Source: an uncultured Bacilli bacterium
GTDB lineage: Bacteria > Bacillota_I > Bacilli_A > RF39 > UBA660
Direction: 5' to 3'
Assembly (NCBI GenBank): GCA_934086485.1
Contig: CAKOIF010000004.1
Coordinates: forward strand, 1 to 64,000
DNA: 64,000 bases
Shown: positions 8,551 through 16,594 of the stretch, one piece after another
How positions within the stretch are numbered: the first letter of the stretch is position 1
How the letters are laid out: every line of letters starts with the position of its first letter
Notes under the pieces: model-generated
What the model saw: only the letters and a program-made list of their open reading frames with translations
Database searches by the model: none
What the model was told of the DNA's origin: nothing
Position numbers and translations under genes: made by a program

Positions 8551-9213
8551 CTATTTCAATATTCTAGATAAGTCCTTTTTTACTTTTAAGCGATTCACCA
8601 TTTTATCAAAATTATTATTTATAATATCAAGATTATATGGGAAATCTATTAGGTAATTATCGGGTCCATATATAGTTTCAATCCCATCAAGGTCAATCAA
8701 AGCAACATCATTTGTTTCTTCATTTACAAGGATGTTATCCTCTTTCACATCAGTTGGAACAATATTTTCCATAAGTAAATTGCAAACAAGTTCATAAACC
8801 TTATTTAAATATATGTCTAATTTTGAATCTTCTACCCTTGTTGAAATTTCTTTTAAGGTTATATAATCTTTAAGATAATTCATTTGAATGCCAACAAGTA
8901 ATCCTTTATAAGACAAAACTCCAGTAATTAAATTAGATGATTTTGTCCCTGCTAATCTATTTAATTCCGTTAATTTTTTATAAGGATCTCTTAATCCTAA
9001 ATTTGTTAATCTTTCAATTTCAAGCAAGCTACTTACTTCATCATCCAAAAAATTATCATTTTTATTTATATATGTTTTTATAAAATCTTTATAATATATT
9101 TTATATAATTTATCACCATTTAATACTATTTTGCCAAACTGTCCTTGAGTTAATGGATTAGGATCTAATAAATAACTTAAAAACTCTTTTTTACTAATTT
9201 CTATGACTTTCAT
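8551..9213 (-). CDS. protein kinase-like (phosphotransferase fold) protein
   Basis: A 220-residue protein with features of the kinase/aminoglycoside-phosphotransferase fold. These are a glycine loop GQFGKIV with LYKIYY (candidate ATP-contacting Lys), a catalytic-loop equivalent TDVKEDNILV near residue 153, and a metal-binding LIDLDGIE near 173. The order and spacing fit a small kinase, with the classical HRD reduced to PTD. No transmembrane or sensor domain is present. Substrate unknown. It heads the accessory group with the 104-residue protein and the Fic-like protein. Confidence 0.65.
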   Translation of the reverse strand: MKVIEISKKEFLSYLLDPNPLTQGQFGKIVLNGDKLYKIYYKDFIKTYINKNDNFLDDEVSSLLEIERLTNLGLRDPYKKLTELNRLAGTKSSNLITGVLSYKGLLVGIQMNYLKDYITLKEISTRVEDSKLDIYLNKVYELVCNLLMENIVPTDVKEDNILVNEETNDVALIDLDGIETIYGPDNYLIDFPYNLDIINNNFDKMVNRLKVKKDLSRILK

Positions 9214-9342
9214 ATAAAAACTTCCTAAATTTATTATACTCTATATTTTTGTGATAAACAATAATTTTAAAAATTACCATAAAATTACCACGAAATACAT
9301 AAAAAATATGGAAATTACGATACTTTTATGAAAATAAAAGCA

Positions 9343-9365
9343 TAAAAAAAGCCCGAATATACGGG
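9343..9365 (-). terminator. intrinsic terminator of the tRNA operon
   Basis: CCCGTATATTCGGG stem-loop followed on the minus strand by CTTTTTTTAT, just after tRNA-Thr. Confidence 0.9.
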
Positions 9366-9381
9366 ATTTTCTATATTATAA

Positions 9382-9457
9382 TGGTGCCGACAGAGGGAAT
9401 CGAACCCCCAACCTACTGATTACAAGTCAGTTGCGCTACCAATTACGCTATGTCGGC
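9382..9457 (-). tRNA. tRNA-Thr (anticodon UGU)
   Basis: Complete cloverleaf with 7-bp acceptor GCCGACA/TGTCGGC, anticodon loop CTTGTAA (anticodon TGT), T-loop TTCGATT, discriminator A and encoded CCA (9382-9384). It is second of a two-tRNA transcript with tRNA-Val, 5 bp away. Confidence 0.97.
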
Positions 9458-9462
9458 ATTAA

Positions 9463-9539
9463 TGGTGGGAGATATAGGACTCGAACCTATGACCCCCTGC
9501 TTGTAAGGCAGATGCTCTAACCAACTGAGCTAATCTCCC
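9463..9539 (-). tRNA. tRNA-Val (anticodon UAC)
   Basis: Acceptor GGGAGAT/ATCTCCC, D-loop AGTTGGTTAGA, anticodon loop CTTACAA (anticodon TAC), T-loop TTCGAGT and encoded CCA. First gene of the tRNA pair. Confidence 0.97.
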
Positions 9540-9567
9540 ATTAACTTTTCTCTTGCTGACAAATAAA

Positions 9568-9596
9568 ATTATACTATATATTATCTGCACTTGCAA
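9568..9596 (-). promoter_or_regulatory. promoter of the tRNA-Val/tRNA-Thr operon
   Basis: Minus strand TTGCAA (9591-9596), 17-bp spacer, TATAAT (9568-9573), about 30 bp before tRNA-Val. Confidence 0.8.
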
Positions 9597-9634
9597 GCAA
9601 AAATTAATCATTTTTAAAATTTTTTTTGATTTTT

Positions 9635-10060
9635 TTAATAAAGTAGTCCCTCGGATATCGCAAAAGGTATAAAATGATCCCTAATTGCCGATGATAAATT
9701 ATATTTTGTTTCTCCTATTTTGTAAAAATGATAACCAATAATTTCTTCATTAGTAAAATATACTTTATCCATTTTCTTTTTACAAATAAACATAGTCATA
9801 ATAATATCTAACTCTGGATCACTTGCGGCACTCTCTTTAAAACACATTAAAGGTTTTAAGTCTTCCTCACAAATTGTAAAGCCATTATGAAATTCCTCTT
9901 TTACTTCTCTAATCGCAGCTTCGACTTCACTTTCACCTTCTTCAACGCCACCACCAATTAATGTCCAAATATTACTTTTACTACTTCTTACACTTCTTAC
10001 AATTAAAAGTTTACCATCTTCGATAAAGGCAACGCCAACAACTTTTTTTACTCTGTTCAT
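9635..10060 (-). CDS. Nudix hydrolase
   Basis: A 141-residue Nudix-fold pyrophosphohydrolase. The Nudix box GGGVEEGESEVEAAIREVKE is complete and continues EEFHNGF, giving the metal-binding Glu residues at about positions 37-62. Such enzymes cleave nucleoside diphosphates linked to another moiety; the substrate cannot be told from the sequence. GGTGATAGG precedes the ATG. It is probably monocistronic, with tRNAs downstream and an FAD oxidoreductase 79 bp upstream. Confidence 0.88.
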   Translation of the reverse strand: MNRVKKVVGVAFIEDGKLLIVRSVRSSKSNIWTLIGGGVEEGESEVEAAIREVKEEFHNGFTICEEDLKPLMCFKESAASDPELDIIMTMFICKKKMDKVYFTNEEIIGYHFYKIGETKYNLSSAIRDHFIPFAISEGLLY

Positions 10061-10138
10061 CCTATCACCATATATTAAGTATACTATTTTTTTATGTTTT
10101 AATAAATAAAAACTAATAAACTTTACATTAAAATTTTT

Positions 10139-11689
10139 TTAATTTTTATATAACGAAATAATTATTTTTGCAACTTTTATTCCCTCGATAGCACTTGTTG
10201 TAATGCCTCCAGCAAAACCTGAACCCTCACCGATTGGGTATAATCCTTTGATATTACTTTCCATATTTTCACTTCTAATAAATTTAACTGGACTACTTGT
10301 TTTACTTTCTACTGCAGCAATTATAACATTGTCATCATCAAAACCTTTTATTTTTTTACCAAAATAAGTGATTGCCTCCTTTAGGGAACTATTTATATAA
10401 CCTGGAAAAACATCATTGATATTTGCATAAGAATAATTACCTTTTATTTTTAAGTTTGATAAATCTTTTGGATTACAAACGTTATCTTTATAATCTTTAA
10501 ATGTTTGAACTAATATTTTACCGTTTCCTAAACTATAAGCTTTCTTTTCTATATTCTCTTGATATTTAACGCCATCTAAAGGGTCATCACCAAAATCTTT
10601 ATTATTAACAGTAACGATAATTGCACTATTAGATACACCACTATCTCTTTTTGAATAACTCATACCATTAATTGATAAATGTCCTTTCTCACTCGAAGAA
10701 TTTACGACAAATCCTCCCGGACACATACAAAATGAATATACACCCCTGTTAGTGGTTGCTTGATAAGTAAGTTTATATTCTGCTGGAGGTAAATAGTCTT
10801 TAAATTCTCCATATTGATTTTCATTAATCATATTTTGGTTATGCATTACTCTAACGCCTACAGCAAAAGGTTTATTTTCAATTAAAATACCTTTTTCATA
10901 AAGCATATTAAATGTATCTTTTGCACCATGACCAATTGCCAGAATTAAATTATCAGTTTCATAAACATCTTTATTATTAATAACTACACCAGTAATTTTA
11001 TTATCATTTATTAAGATGTCTGTTAAAGTGCTTTCAAAATGAATCTCTCCACCATTTGTAATAATTTTATTACGCATATTTTTAACAATACCCTTTAATT
11101 TATCAGTGCCGATATGAGGATGATTTTCATAAAGTATCTTTTCATCAGCACCATTTTCATAAAATATTTCAAGTACTTTTGAAATAAAGCCTTCTTTATC
11201 TTTAATGCTTGTCATAAGTTTTCCATCAGAAAAGGTACCTGCTCCGCCTTCACCAAAAAGAACATTAGAGTTTACATTTAACTTGTTATTATTCCAAAAC
11301 TCCTCAACATCTTTTTCTCTTTCTTCAACTTGTTTACCTCTTTCAAAAACTATTACTTTATAGCCAAGTGAAGATAAAATATATGAGGCAAACATACCTG
11401 CAGGACCAAAACCAATAATTATAATAGGTTTTGCTAATATTTCAATACCATTTATTTTGATTTCATTACTTTTTGGAAAATACTCTAAAATATCTTCATT
11501 AAATCTAATTTTCTCATTAGTATTTATTAAAACATCATAAACATAAAATACATTACTTTTATTTCTTGCATCAATTGATTTATGTAAAATCTTTTGCATA
11601 GTAAAATTATTTGTTTTTATTTTTTTAGAAATCATATCATTTAAATTATTTGTTTTAACATCTACTTTAATATTTCTAACTCTTATCAT
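10139..11689 (-). CDS. FAD-dependent dehydrogenase of the COG2509 type
   Basis: About 516 residues. An N-terminal 85-residue domain (RVRNIKVDVKTNNLND...) precedes a dinucleotide-binding fold with IIIIGFGPAGMFASYIL and a terminal acidic residue in FERG. Further conserved parts include GEGGAGTFSDGKL, a second nucleotide contact LAIGHGAKDTF, and the C-terminal GEGSGFAGGITTSA that holds FAD. The family is widespread in anaerobes but its reaction is not established. The start is set by GGAAGGA before ATG 11689. It overlaps the upstream FAD protein by 14 bp, so the two are translationally coupled. Confidence 0.82.
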   Translation of the reverse strand: MIRVRNIKVDVKTNNLNDMISKKIKTNNFTMQKILHKSIDARNKSNVFYVYDVLINTNEKIRFNEDILEYFPKSNEIKINGIEILAKPIIIIGFGPAGMFASYILSSLGYKVIVFERGKQVEEREKDVEEFWNNNKLNVNSNVLFGEGGAGTFSDGKLMTSIKDKEGFISKVLEIFYENGADEKILYENHPHIGTDKLKGIVKNMRNKIITNGGEIHFESTLTDILINDNKITGVVINNKDVYETDNLILAIGHGAKDTFNMLYEKGILIENKPFAVGVRVMHNQNMINENQYGEFKDYLPPAEYKLTYQATTNRGVYSFCMCPGGFVVNSSSEKGHLSINGMSYSKRDSGVSNSAIIVTVNNKDFGDDPLDGVKYQENIEKKAYSLGNGKILVQTFKDYKDNVCNPKDLSNLKIKGNYSYANINDVFPGYINSSLKEAITYFGKKIKGFDDDNVIIAAVESKTSSPVKFIRSENMESNIKGLYPIGEGSGFAGGITTSAIEGIKVAKIIISLYKN

Positions 11690-12863
11690 TGATATTCCTT
11701 CCGGCAATTAAGCCCGTTATAAAGCACTGCATTAAATTGTAGCCACCACATTTACCAGTTAAATCAAGTATTTCACCAATTAAATATAAGTTCTTTACAA
11801 TATTTGATTCCATCGTAGAAATATTTATATCTGTAAGAGGAACTCCTCCCATAGTAACTTGGGCTTTATCATAATCATTTGTTCCATAAACTTTTAAAGT
11901 AAATGAAGTAAGATATTCTCTAAGTAATTTCTTTTCATTTTCAGTAAGACTTTTATATCTAGCAGTTTCAGATATACCAGTTTTTTTAAATATGTATTTT
12001 AATACTTTATAATTTATTATACTTTCAAAGGCATTAATCAAGCTTAAGTTTTCAAGTAGTTTCATTCTTTCTTCAATAAAACTTCCAGCATCATCAGTAA
12101 ATGGTAAAAAATTTATTTTAATAGTTAGATTTGAATTGTCTTTTAAATAACCACTTAAATTAAAAACACAAATACCTGAAACCCCATAGTCGATAAACTG
12201 AAGCTCCCCAGTTTCACAAGATATTAATTTATCATTATCAAATAAACTTGCTTTTGCATTTAGCCTTACACCAGAAAGTTCCTTAATTGGATCTGTCTTA
12301 ATTTGAGTTAAACAAGGATACATTTTAATAAATTTAATCCCTATATTTTCAAGATTTGGGTAAAGATTTCCATCACTACCTGTTTTAGGATAACTTTTAC
12401 CTCCACAGGCAATAACTAATTTATCGCACTCGTATTTATTATTAATTTTAAATCCAGTTGAAATTTTTTTAATGTCATTTACTTCCTCATTGAAAATAAA
12501 ATTTATACCTTTACTTTTGCATTTTTCAATAAGTAAATTATTTACACTAGCACTATTATGTGAATATGGGTAGTAATAACCATTTATAATATCAGGGTAT
12601 ATGCCAATTGATTCAAGCTCTTTATGCATTAAATCTATTTCATTAGAATTTATAATATTTGTTAATAAATCTCTATTTTCAGTAAAGTAACAAGCCTTGT
12701 CAACAACCTCATTTGCATAATTACATCTTCCACTTCCTGTAAGAAGAAGTTTTTTCCCAGCTTTATCATTTTTTTCAATTATAGTTACATTATTATTTTC
12801 ACTTTTGGCTTTTATAGCACACATCATTCCCGATGGCCCAGCACCAATTATTATTATATTCAT
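11676..12863 (-). CDS. NAD(P)/FAD-dependent oxidoreductase, YhiN/HI0933 family
   Basis: 395 residues. The N-terminal FAD loop IIIGAGPSGMMCAIKAKS is followed by a second contact GSGRCNYAN, which is the hallmark of the HI0933/BaiN-like family. The C-terminal GEILDLTGKCGGYNLMQCF closes the FAD site. Members are flavoproteins of uncertain substrate; some reduce unsaturated bile-acid or related substrates. GGAGGCAAAAATG fixes the start. It is first of a coupled pair with the COG2509-type flavoprotein. Confidence 0.87.
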   Translation of the reverse strand: MNIIIIGAGPSGMMCAIKAKSENNNVTIIEKNDKAGKKLLLTGSGRCNYANEVVDKACYFTENRDLLTNIINSNEIDLMHKELESIGIYPDIINGYYYPYSHNSASVNNLLIEKCKSKGINFIFNEEVNDIKKISTGFKINNKYECDKLVIACGGKSYPKTGSDGNLYPNLENIGIKFIKMYPCLTQIKTDPIKELSGVRLNAKASLFDNDKLISCETGELQFIDYGVSGICVFNLSGYLKDNSNLTIKINFLPFTDDAGSFIEERMKLLENLSLINAFESIINYKVLKYIFKKTGISETARYKSLTENEKKLLREYLTSFTLKVYGTNDYDKAQVTMGGVPLTDINISTMESNIVKNLYLIGEILDLTGKCGGYNLMQCFITGLIAGRNINDKS

Positions 12864-12891
12864 TTTTGCCTCCGTATGTATTTATTATATC

Positions 12892-12913
12892 AAAAAAAAT
12901 CCTAAAAAGGATT
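12892..12913 (-). terminator. terminator upstream of the flavoprotein pair
   Basis: AATCC/GGATT stem followed on the minus strand by eight T. It ends transcription arriving from the 13003-13557 gene. Confidence 0.75.
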
Positions 12914-12943
12914 ATTTTGTAGTTATATTATTAAAATTAATTT

Positions 12944-13020
12944 TCACATTTTTCCATATATTTCAAGCATTAAAAGTCACATTTTTCCGAGTATCTAAGA
13001 TACTAAAAATCACATTTTTC
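12944..13020 (-). repeat. three 33-bp-spaced repeats at the 3' end of a gene
   Basis: TCACATTTTTC occurs at 12944, 12977 and 13010, exactly 33 bp apart. Read on the minus strand in the frame of the preceding gene they give SEKCDF-stop, SEKCDF-stop and MEKCEN-stop. The gene's last codons and stop are therefore present about three times. Confidence 0.8.
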
Positions 13021-13557
13021 AGATTTATTTAATCTTAATTTTCGAACCATTGGTTTTTCTAAAATATTTTCTTCAGTAGAATGTAAATAATTTTCATATG
13101 ATTTAACTTCTTTATATTCATAATCCCTTTCTAAAGCGCTTTCTTCCTCCTGAAGATTTTCAATTAACTCTTTTAAAATAAGTGCACTCCCATTTAAATC
13201 ATTGATGGCATTATTAATTTCTTTTTTTGAACCCATTATTTGATCAGATATAACTCTAAAACAAACATTTAAGCCTATGAAACATAATATGTTTTTAACA
13301 TTTGGGAAACTGCATACGAATCCAGTTATAGTCGAAACATTAATTAATACCTCAATTAATATTTTTATTAAAAGTTTTCTAGCCTTTTTACTTTTTTGAC
13401 TTTCAATATCTTTTTTCTCATTTTGCTTTTCCTCAATCAAGTTTTGAAGTTTTAAAACCATATCTGGTTCATCATTAGTTTTAATAACCTTTATATTACC
13501 ATCTTCATTAGTAACAGCATATGTATTATTATTTAAATTAATATATTCTTTATTCAT
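13003..13557 (-). CDS. uncharacterised two-helix membrane protein
   Basis: 184 residues, not recognised. A charged N-terminus with a predicted coiled coil (about 35-60, EKQNEKKDIESQKSKKARK) is followed by two hydrophobic helices at about 63-105. A second coiled coil follows (ALILKELIENLQEEESALERD). A cytoplasmic-tails topology with a membrane hairpin is likely. GGAGGAAAATATG marks the start. Its 3' end is repeated twice more downstream with stops in frame, a sign of local duplication. Confidence 0.6.
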   Translation of the reverse strand: MNKEYINLNNNTYAVTNEDGNIKVIKTNDEPDMVLKLQNLIEEKQNEKKDIESQKSKKARKLLIKILIEVLINVSTITGFVCSFPNVKNILCFIGLNVCFRVISDQIMGSKKEINNAINDLNGSALILKELIENLQEEESALERDYEYKEVKSYENYLHSTEENILEKPMVRKLRLNKSEKCDF

Positions 13558-13608
13558 ATTTTCCTCCGAATAAAAAGTATACTAACATTTTTATTAGTAA
13601 AAATCAAC

Positions 13609-13629
13609 AAAAAAGATGCTTTAGCACCT
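13609..13629 (-). terminator. terminator of the DUF3990 module
   Basis: Minus strand GGTGC/GCATC stem (one G-U pair) followed by TTTTTT, overlapping the stop of the 71-residue gene. It resembles the htpG terminator at 14587. Confidence 0.7.
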
Positions 13630-13836
13630 ATTTTCAATATATATTTTTATATCATTAAGTAAATATTCTTTACCAAGTGTATGAAGTAATTCGTAATTTT
13701 TCTCTAAATAAGAAAAGACTTCATATTTAGTAAATAAATCATATACTTCTTTTCCGTTCATACCATTTTTTAATTTATATTCCTCGAGTAAAAAAATCAC
13801 AAAATCATTTATTTTCTTATCAATCACTTGGCACAT
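13621..13836 (-). CDS. DUF3791-like small protein
   Basis: 71 residues. The pattern IDKKINDFVIFLLEEYK...GKEVYDLFTKYEVFSYLEKNYELLHTLG resembles DUF3791, small helical proteins often found next to DUF3990 genes. AGGAG precedes the ATG by 6 nt. It overlaps the middle gene of the module by 17 bp and ends at a terminator. By analogy with toxin-antitoxin and effector modules it could be the neutraliser or specificity partner of the DUF3990 protein; this is inference from position and size. Confidence 0.65.
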   Translation of the reverse strand: MCQVIDKKINDFVIFLLEEYKLKNGMNGKEVYDLFTKYEVFSYLEKNYELLHTLGKEYLLNDIKIYIENRC

Positions 13837-14056
13837 TTAAAACTCCTGTTTCTATTTCTTCTTTTAACATATCAAATAACATAAAATAACTAAAATACCA
13901 CATTTTAGTATTTTCATTTTCAAGCATTGTATATAGTTTTGAATTATAGAGTATTTCCCTTGCTTTTTTATAAGAGACTTTATAATAATTAACTATTTCA
14001 TCACAAATTGAACTTACTTTTGGAACTAAATACAAAGAAAATTCTTTATTACTCAT
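13820..14056 (-). CDS. small helical protein of the DUF3990 module
   Basis: 78 residues from the ATG preceded by GGAGGAAG, six codons inside the longest frame. Helical and mixed-charge (FSLYLVPKVSSICDEIVNYYKVSYKKAREILYNSKLY). No family is recognised with certainty; it has the look of a short HEPN-like or DUF-type partner. It overlaps the DUF3990 stop by 8 bp and the DUF3791-like gene by 17 bp, so all three are translated together. Confidence 0.6.
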   Translation of the reverse strand: MSNKEFSLYLVPKVSSICDEIVNYYKVSYKKAREILYNSKLYTMLENENTKMWYFSYFMLFDMLKEEIETGVLNVPSD

Positions 14057-14546
14057 AATCTTCCTCCAATGCATATGTGCAAATATATTTTAAATACTTT
14101 AAAGATTTTTCAGTATGAAAGGAAATTTGATTTGAAAGTTTATATGTTTTTAATCTTTCAATAGTTTCTTCATAAGTTAATACTCCACTATCATATAAAT
14201 CCAAAACCTTATATAAAGTGTCATCTGCTACTGGCCCCATAACAACATCATAGTTATGAGTAAAGTTGTCACTTTTTCTATTAGCATATACAAAATCAAG
14301 CCATTTTTCTGAGGCAGTTAAAAAGTTCAAAACATTTAAATCATTATTTTCATTATATTCGAACTCATTTACATATCTAAAAATGAGTTTATCTGAATTA
14401 ATTCTTGATTTTTTTACAAAGGTCCATTTTACAGCTTGGTCATAATCTGTTGTAGTATAAAAACCTTTACCAAAATCAGTTTTATTATTAAGTAATTCAA
14501 AATCCGGAACAACTACAGGTGATAAACTTCCGTGAAATAATTGCAC
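14049..14546 (-). CDS. DUF3990 protein, ADP-ribosyltransferase-like
   Basis: 165 residues, starting at a GTG with GGAGGG 6 nt upstream. The N-terminus LFHGS (His5) and DFGKGFYTTTDYDQAVKW (Tyr30) give the H...Y pattern of the ART clan to which DUF3990 belongs. A later acidic segment could supply the third catalytic residue. Relatives are candidate NAD+-dependent toxins or effectors. First gene of a tightly overlapping trio; no signal peptide, so it probably acts inside the cell. Activity is inferred, not shown. Confidence 0.72.
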   Translation of the reverse strand: MQLFHGSLSPVVVPDFELLNNKTDFGKGFYTTTDYDQAVKWTFVKKSRINSDKLIFRYVNEFEYNENNDLNVLNFLTASEKWLDFVYANRKSDNFTHNYDVVMGPVADDTLYKVLDLYDSGVLTYEETIERLKTYKLSNQISFHTEKSLKYLKYICTYALEEDYE

Positions 14547-14586
14547 ATTAATCCCTCCGTATACATTTTATCATAATTCTATCATC

Positions 14587-14606
14587 AAAAAAAGATGCCA
14601 AAGCAT
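14587..14606 (-). terminator. intrinsic terminator of htpG
   Basis: GATGC-TTTG-GCATC stem followed on the minus strand by TTTTTT, immediately after the htpG stop. Confidence 0.9.
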
Positions 14607-16490
14607 CTATTTTGAAAGAAGATCACAAACTAAATTAGAAAGTTCAGTTGGATTATCAATAGGAAGTCCTTCAATTAATTTACTTTGAGCATATAATACT
14701 TTAGTATATTTTTCAAACTCTTCTTCGTTATTTTTAAATAAATCATTTAATTTAGTTAGTATTGGATGATTTTCATTTATTTCAAGTGTTAATGATGAAG
14801 ACACTTTTTCACTATTTGGCATAGCATTAATTACCTTCTCCATTTGAGTTGAAATAGCACCATTACTAGTCAAACAAACTGGATGATTTTTAAGTTTATT
14901 AGTAATTTTTACATCACTTACTTTATCCTTTAAAATATCTTTCATTTTCGATAGCATATCTTTACTATCTTCATTTAATTTAGAAAGCTCTTCTTTTTCC
15001 TCTTTAGTATCTAAATCAAGTGATGTATCACAAACATTTTTAAATGTCTTTTCCATAAATGTATTTATAGCACCAATTGTAAATTCATCAGCATAATCAG
15101 TTAAATATAAAATATCGAAATCTTTTTCTTTAACCATTTCTACTTGAGGTAATAAATCAATTTTATCTACAGTTTCGCCACACGCATAATAAATTTCTTT
15201 TTGCTTATCTTCCATAGAGTCTACATAATCTTTTAAAGTAATAAAGTCTTTTTTCTTTGAGGAATAAAAGATTAATAAATCAAGTACTTTATCTTTATTA
15301 ATACCATAGCTTCCATAAATACCAAATTTAATTTGATTACCAAAATCTTTAAAGAATTTCTTATAACCTTCAAAGTCCTTAGTAAGAAGTTCTATTAATG
15401 CAGAATGAATTTTAGTTTCTATTCCCTTTGCAATTCCAAGAACATGTCTATCATTTTGAAGAGTTTCACGAGATATATTAAGAGGTATATCATCAGTATC
15501 TACAACTCCCTTTACAAAAGAGTAATAATCAGGAAGAAGTTTTTCACACTTGTCCATAATAAGTACGCCATTTGTATAAAGTTCTAATCCCTTTTTATAT
15601 TCTTTATAATAATAATCAAAAGGTGCATGTGATGGAATAAATAAAAGTGCTTTATAATTTTCTAAACCTTCAGCATTATAATGAACTACTTTTAAAGGCT
15701 TTTCATAATCAGAAAACTTTGATGTATAAAAGTTATTATATTCTTCTTCGGTTATATCTTTCTTATCTTTTTTCCATAAAGGTTTCATTGAATTTAAAGT
15801 TTGAACTTCCGTATAAGTTTCATATTCATCCTTAGTACCCTCTTTTAGACGAGAATTTTCCACTTCCATCATTATAGGATATTTTATGTAATCGCTATAC
15901 TTTTTAATTAAATTTCTAATAGTATATTCTTCCATAAAATCAGAATATTTTTCATCTTCAGTATCATCTTTTAAATAAAGAATAATATCTGTACCATTTT
16001 CTTTTTTCGTAGCTTTACCTATAGTGTAACCTTCTACTCCTTCACTTGTCCAAATATATGAGTCCTCACTACCAACCTTTTTAGAAATAACTTCGACCTT
16101 TTTAGATACCATAAATGCTGAATAAAAGCCTACACCAAACTGGCCAATTATTTCACTATCTTTGCTATCTGGATTTTCCTCTTTAAATTTAAGGGAACCA
16201 CTTTCTGCTATTGTACCAAGTGACTTATCAAGCTCTTCCTCATCCATACCAATACCATTATCGGTAATAGTTATAGTTTTAGCATTTTTATCTACTGAAA
16301 TAAAAATTTTAAAATCAGCGGGATTAATATCAAGTGTTGCATCCTTAGATTTTTCAAAAGCTAGCTTATCAATAGCATCACTGGCATTAGAAATAAGTTC
16401 TCTTAAAAATATTTCCTTATTTGTATAAATTGAGTTAATCATTAAATCAAGTACTCTTTTACTTGATGATTTAAATTCTTTCTTTTTCAT
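14607..16490 (-). CDS. htpG: molecular chaperone HtpG (Hsp90)
   Basis: 627-residue cytosolic ATP-dependent chaperone. The GHKL ATPase domain is at residues 1-220 with ELISNASDAIDKL, DNGIGMDEEEL and GQFGVGFYSAFMV. Middle and dimerisation domains follow, including PSHAPFDYYY and NISRETLQ. The start was set at MKKKEF because GGAG lies 8 nt upstream; the longer frame would begin inside the CIRCE operator. Expression is probably controlled by HrcA through that operator, which covers the -35. Confidence 0.97.
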   Translation of the reverse strand: MKKKEFKSSSKRVLDLMINSIYTNKEIFLRELISNASDAIDKLAFEKSKDATLDINPADFKIFISVDKNAKTITITDNGIGMDEEELDKSLGTIAESGSLKFKEENPDSKDSEIIGQFGVGFYSAFMVSKKVEVISKKVGSEDSYIWTSEGVEGYTIGKATKKENGTDIILYLKDDTEDEKYSDFMEEYTIRNLIKKYSDYIKYPIMMEVENSRLKEGTKDEYETYTEVQTLNSMKPLWKKDKKDITEEEYNNFYTSKFSDYEKPLKVVHYNAEGLENYKALLFIPSHAPFDYYYKEYKKGLELYTNGVLIMDKCEKLLPDYYSFVKGVVDTDDIPLNISRETLQNDRHVLGIAKGIETKIHSALIELLTKDFEGYKKFFKDFGNQIKFGIYGSYGINKDKVLDLLIFYSSKKKDFITLKDYVDSMEDKQKEIYYACGETVDKIDLLPQVEMVKEKDFDILYLTDYADEFTIGAINTFMEKTFKNVCDTSLDLDTKEEKEELSKLNEDSKDMLSKMKDILKDKVSDVKITNKLKNHPVCLTSNGAISTQMEKVINAMPNSEKVSSSLTLEINENHPILTKLNDLFKNNEEEFEKYTKVLYAQSKLIEGLPIDNPTELSNLVCDLLSK

Positions 16491-16509
16491 TATTTTCATC
16501 TCCAAGAAT

Positions 16510-16539
16510 GTTATACCACATAAAACTAGCACTTGTCAA
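16510..16539 (-). promoter_or_regulatory. htpG promoter
   Basis: Minus strand TTGACA (16534-16539), 18-bp spacer, TATAAC (16510-16515). The -35 lies inside the CIRCE element. The transcript would start about 13 nt before the start codon. Confidence 0.75.
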
Positions 16540-16551
16540 GTTAAAGTGCTA
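16527..16551. promoter_or_regulatory. CIRCE operator (HrcA binding site)
   Basis: TAGCACTT - 9 bp - AAGTGCTA, an uninterrupted inverted repeat that fits the CIRCE consensus TTAGCACTC-N9-GAGTGCTAA except at the outermost and innermost positions. It overlaps the htpG -35, so HrcA binding would block polymerase. Confidence 0.85.
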
Positions 16552-16572
16552 TTTAATTAATATTACAGCCAT

Positions 16573-16594
16573 AAAAAAATTTCCCTTAGGAAAT
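16573..16594 (-). terminator. intrinsic terminator of the SipW-type secreted protein gene
   Basis: TTTCC-TAAG-GGAAA stem followed on the minus strand by seven T, overlapping the stop codon. Confidence 0.85.

Noticed and set aside
12944..13020. CRISPR-like short repeats
   Set aside because: Only three units of 33 bp without distinct spacers; the frame and stop codons show a duplicated gene end.
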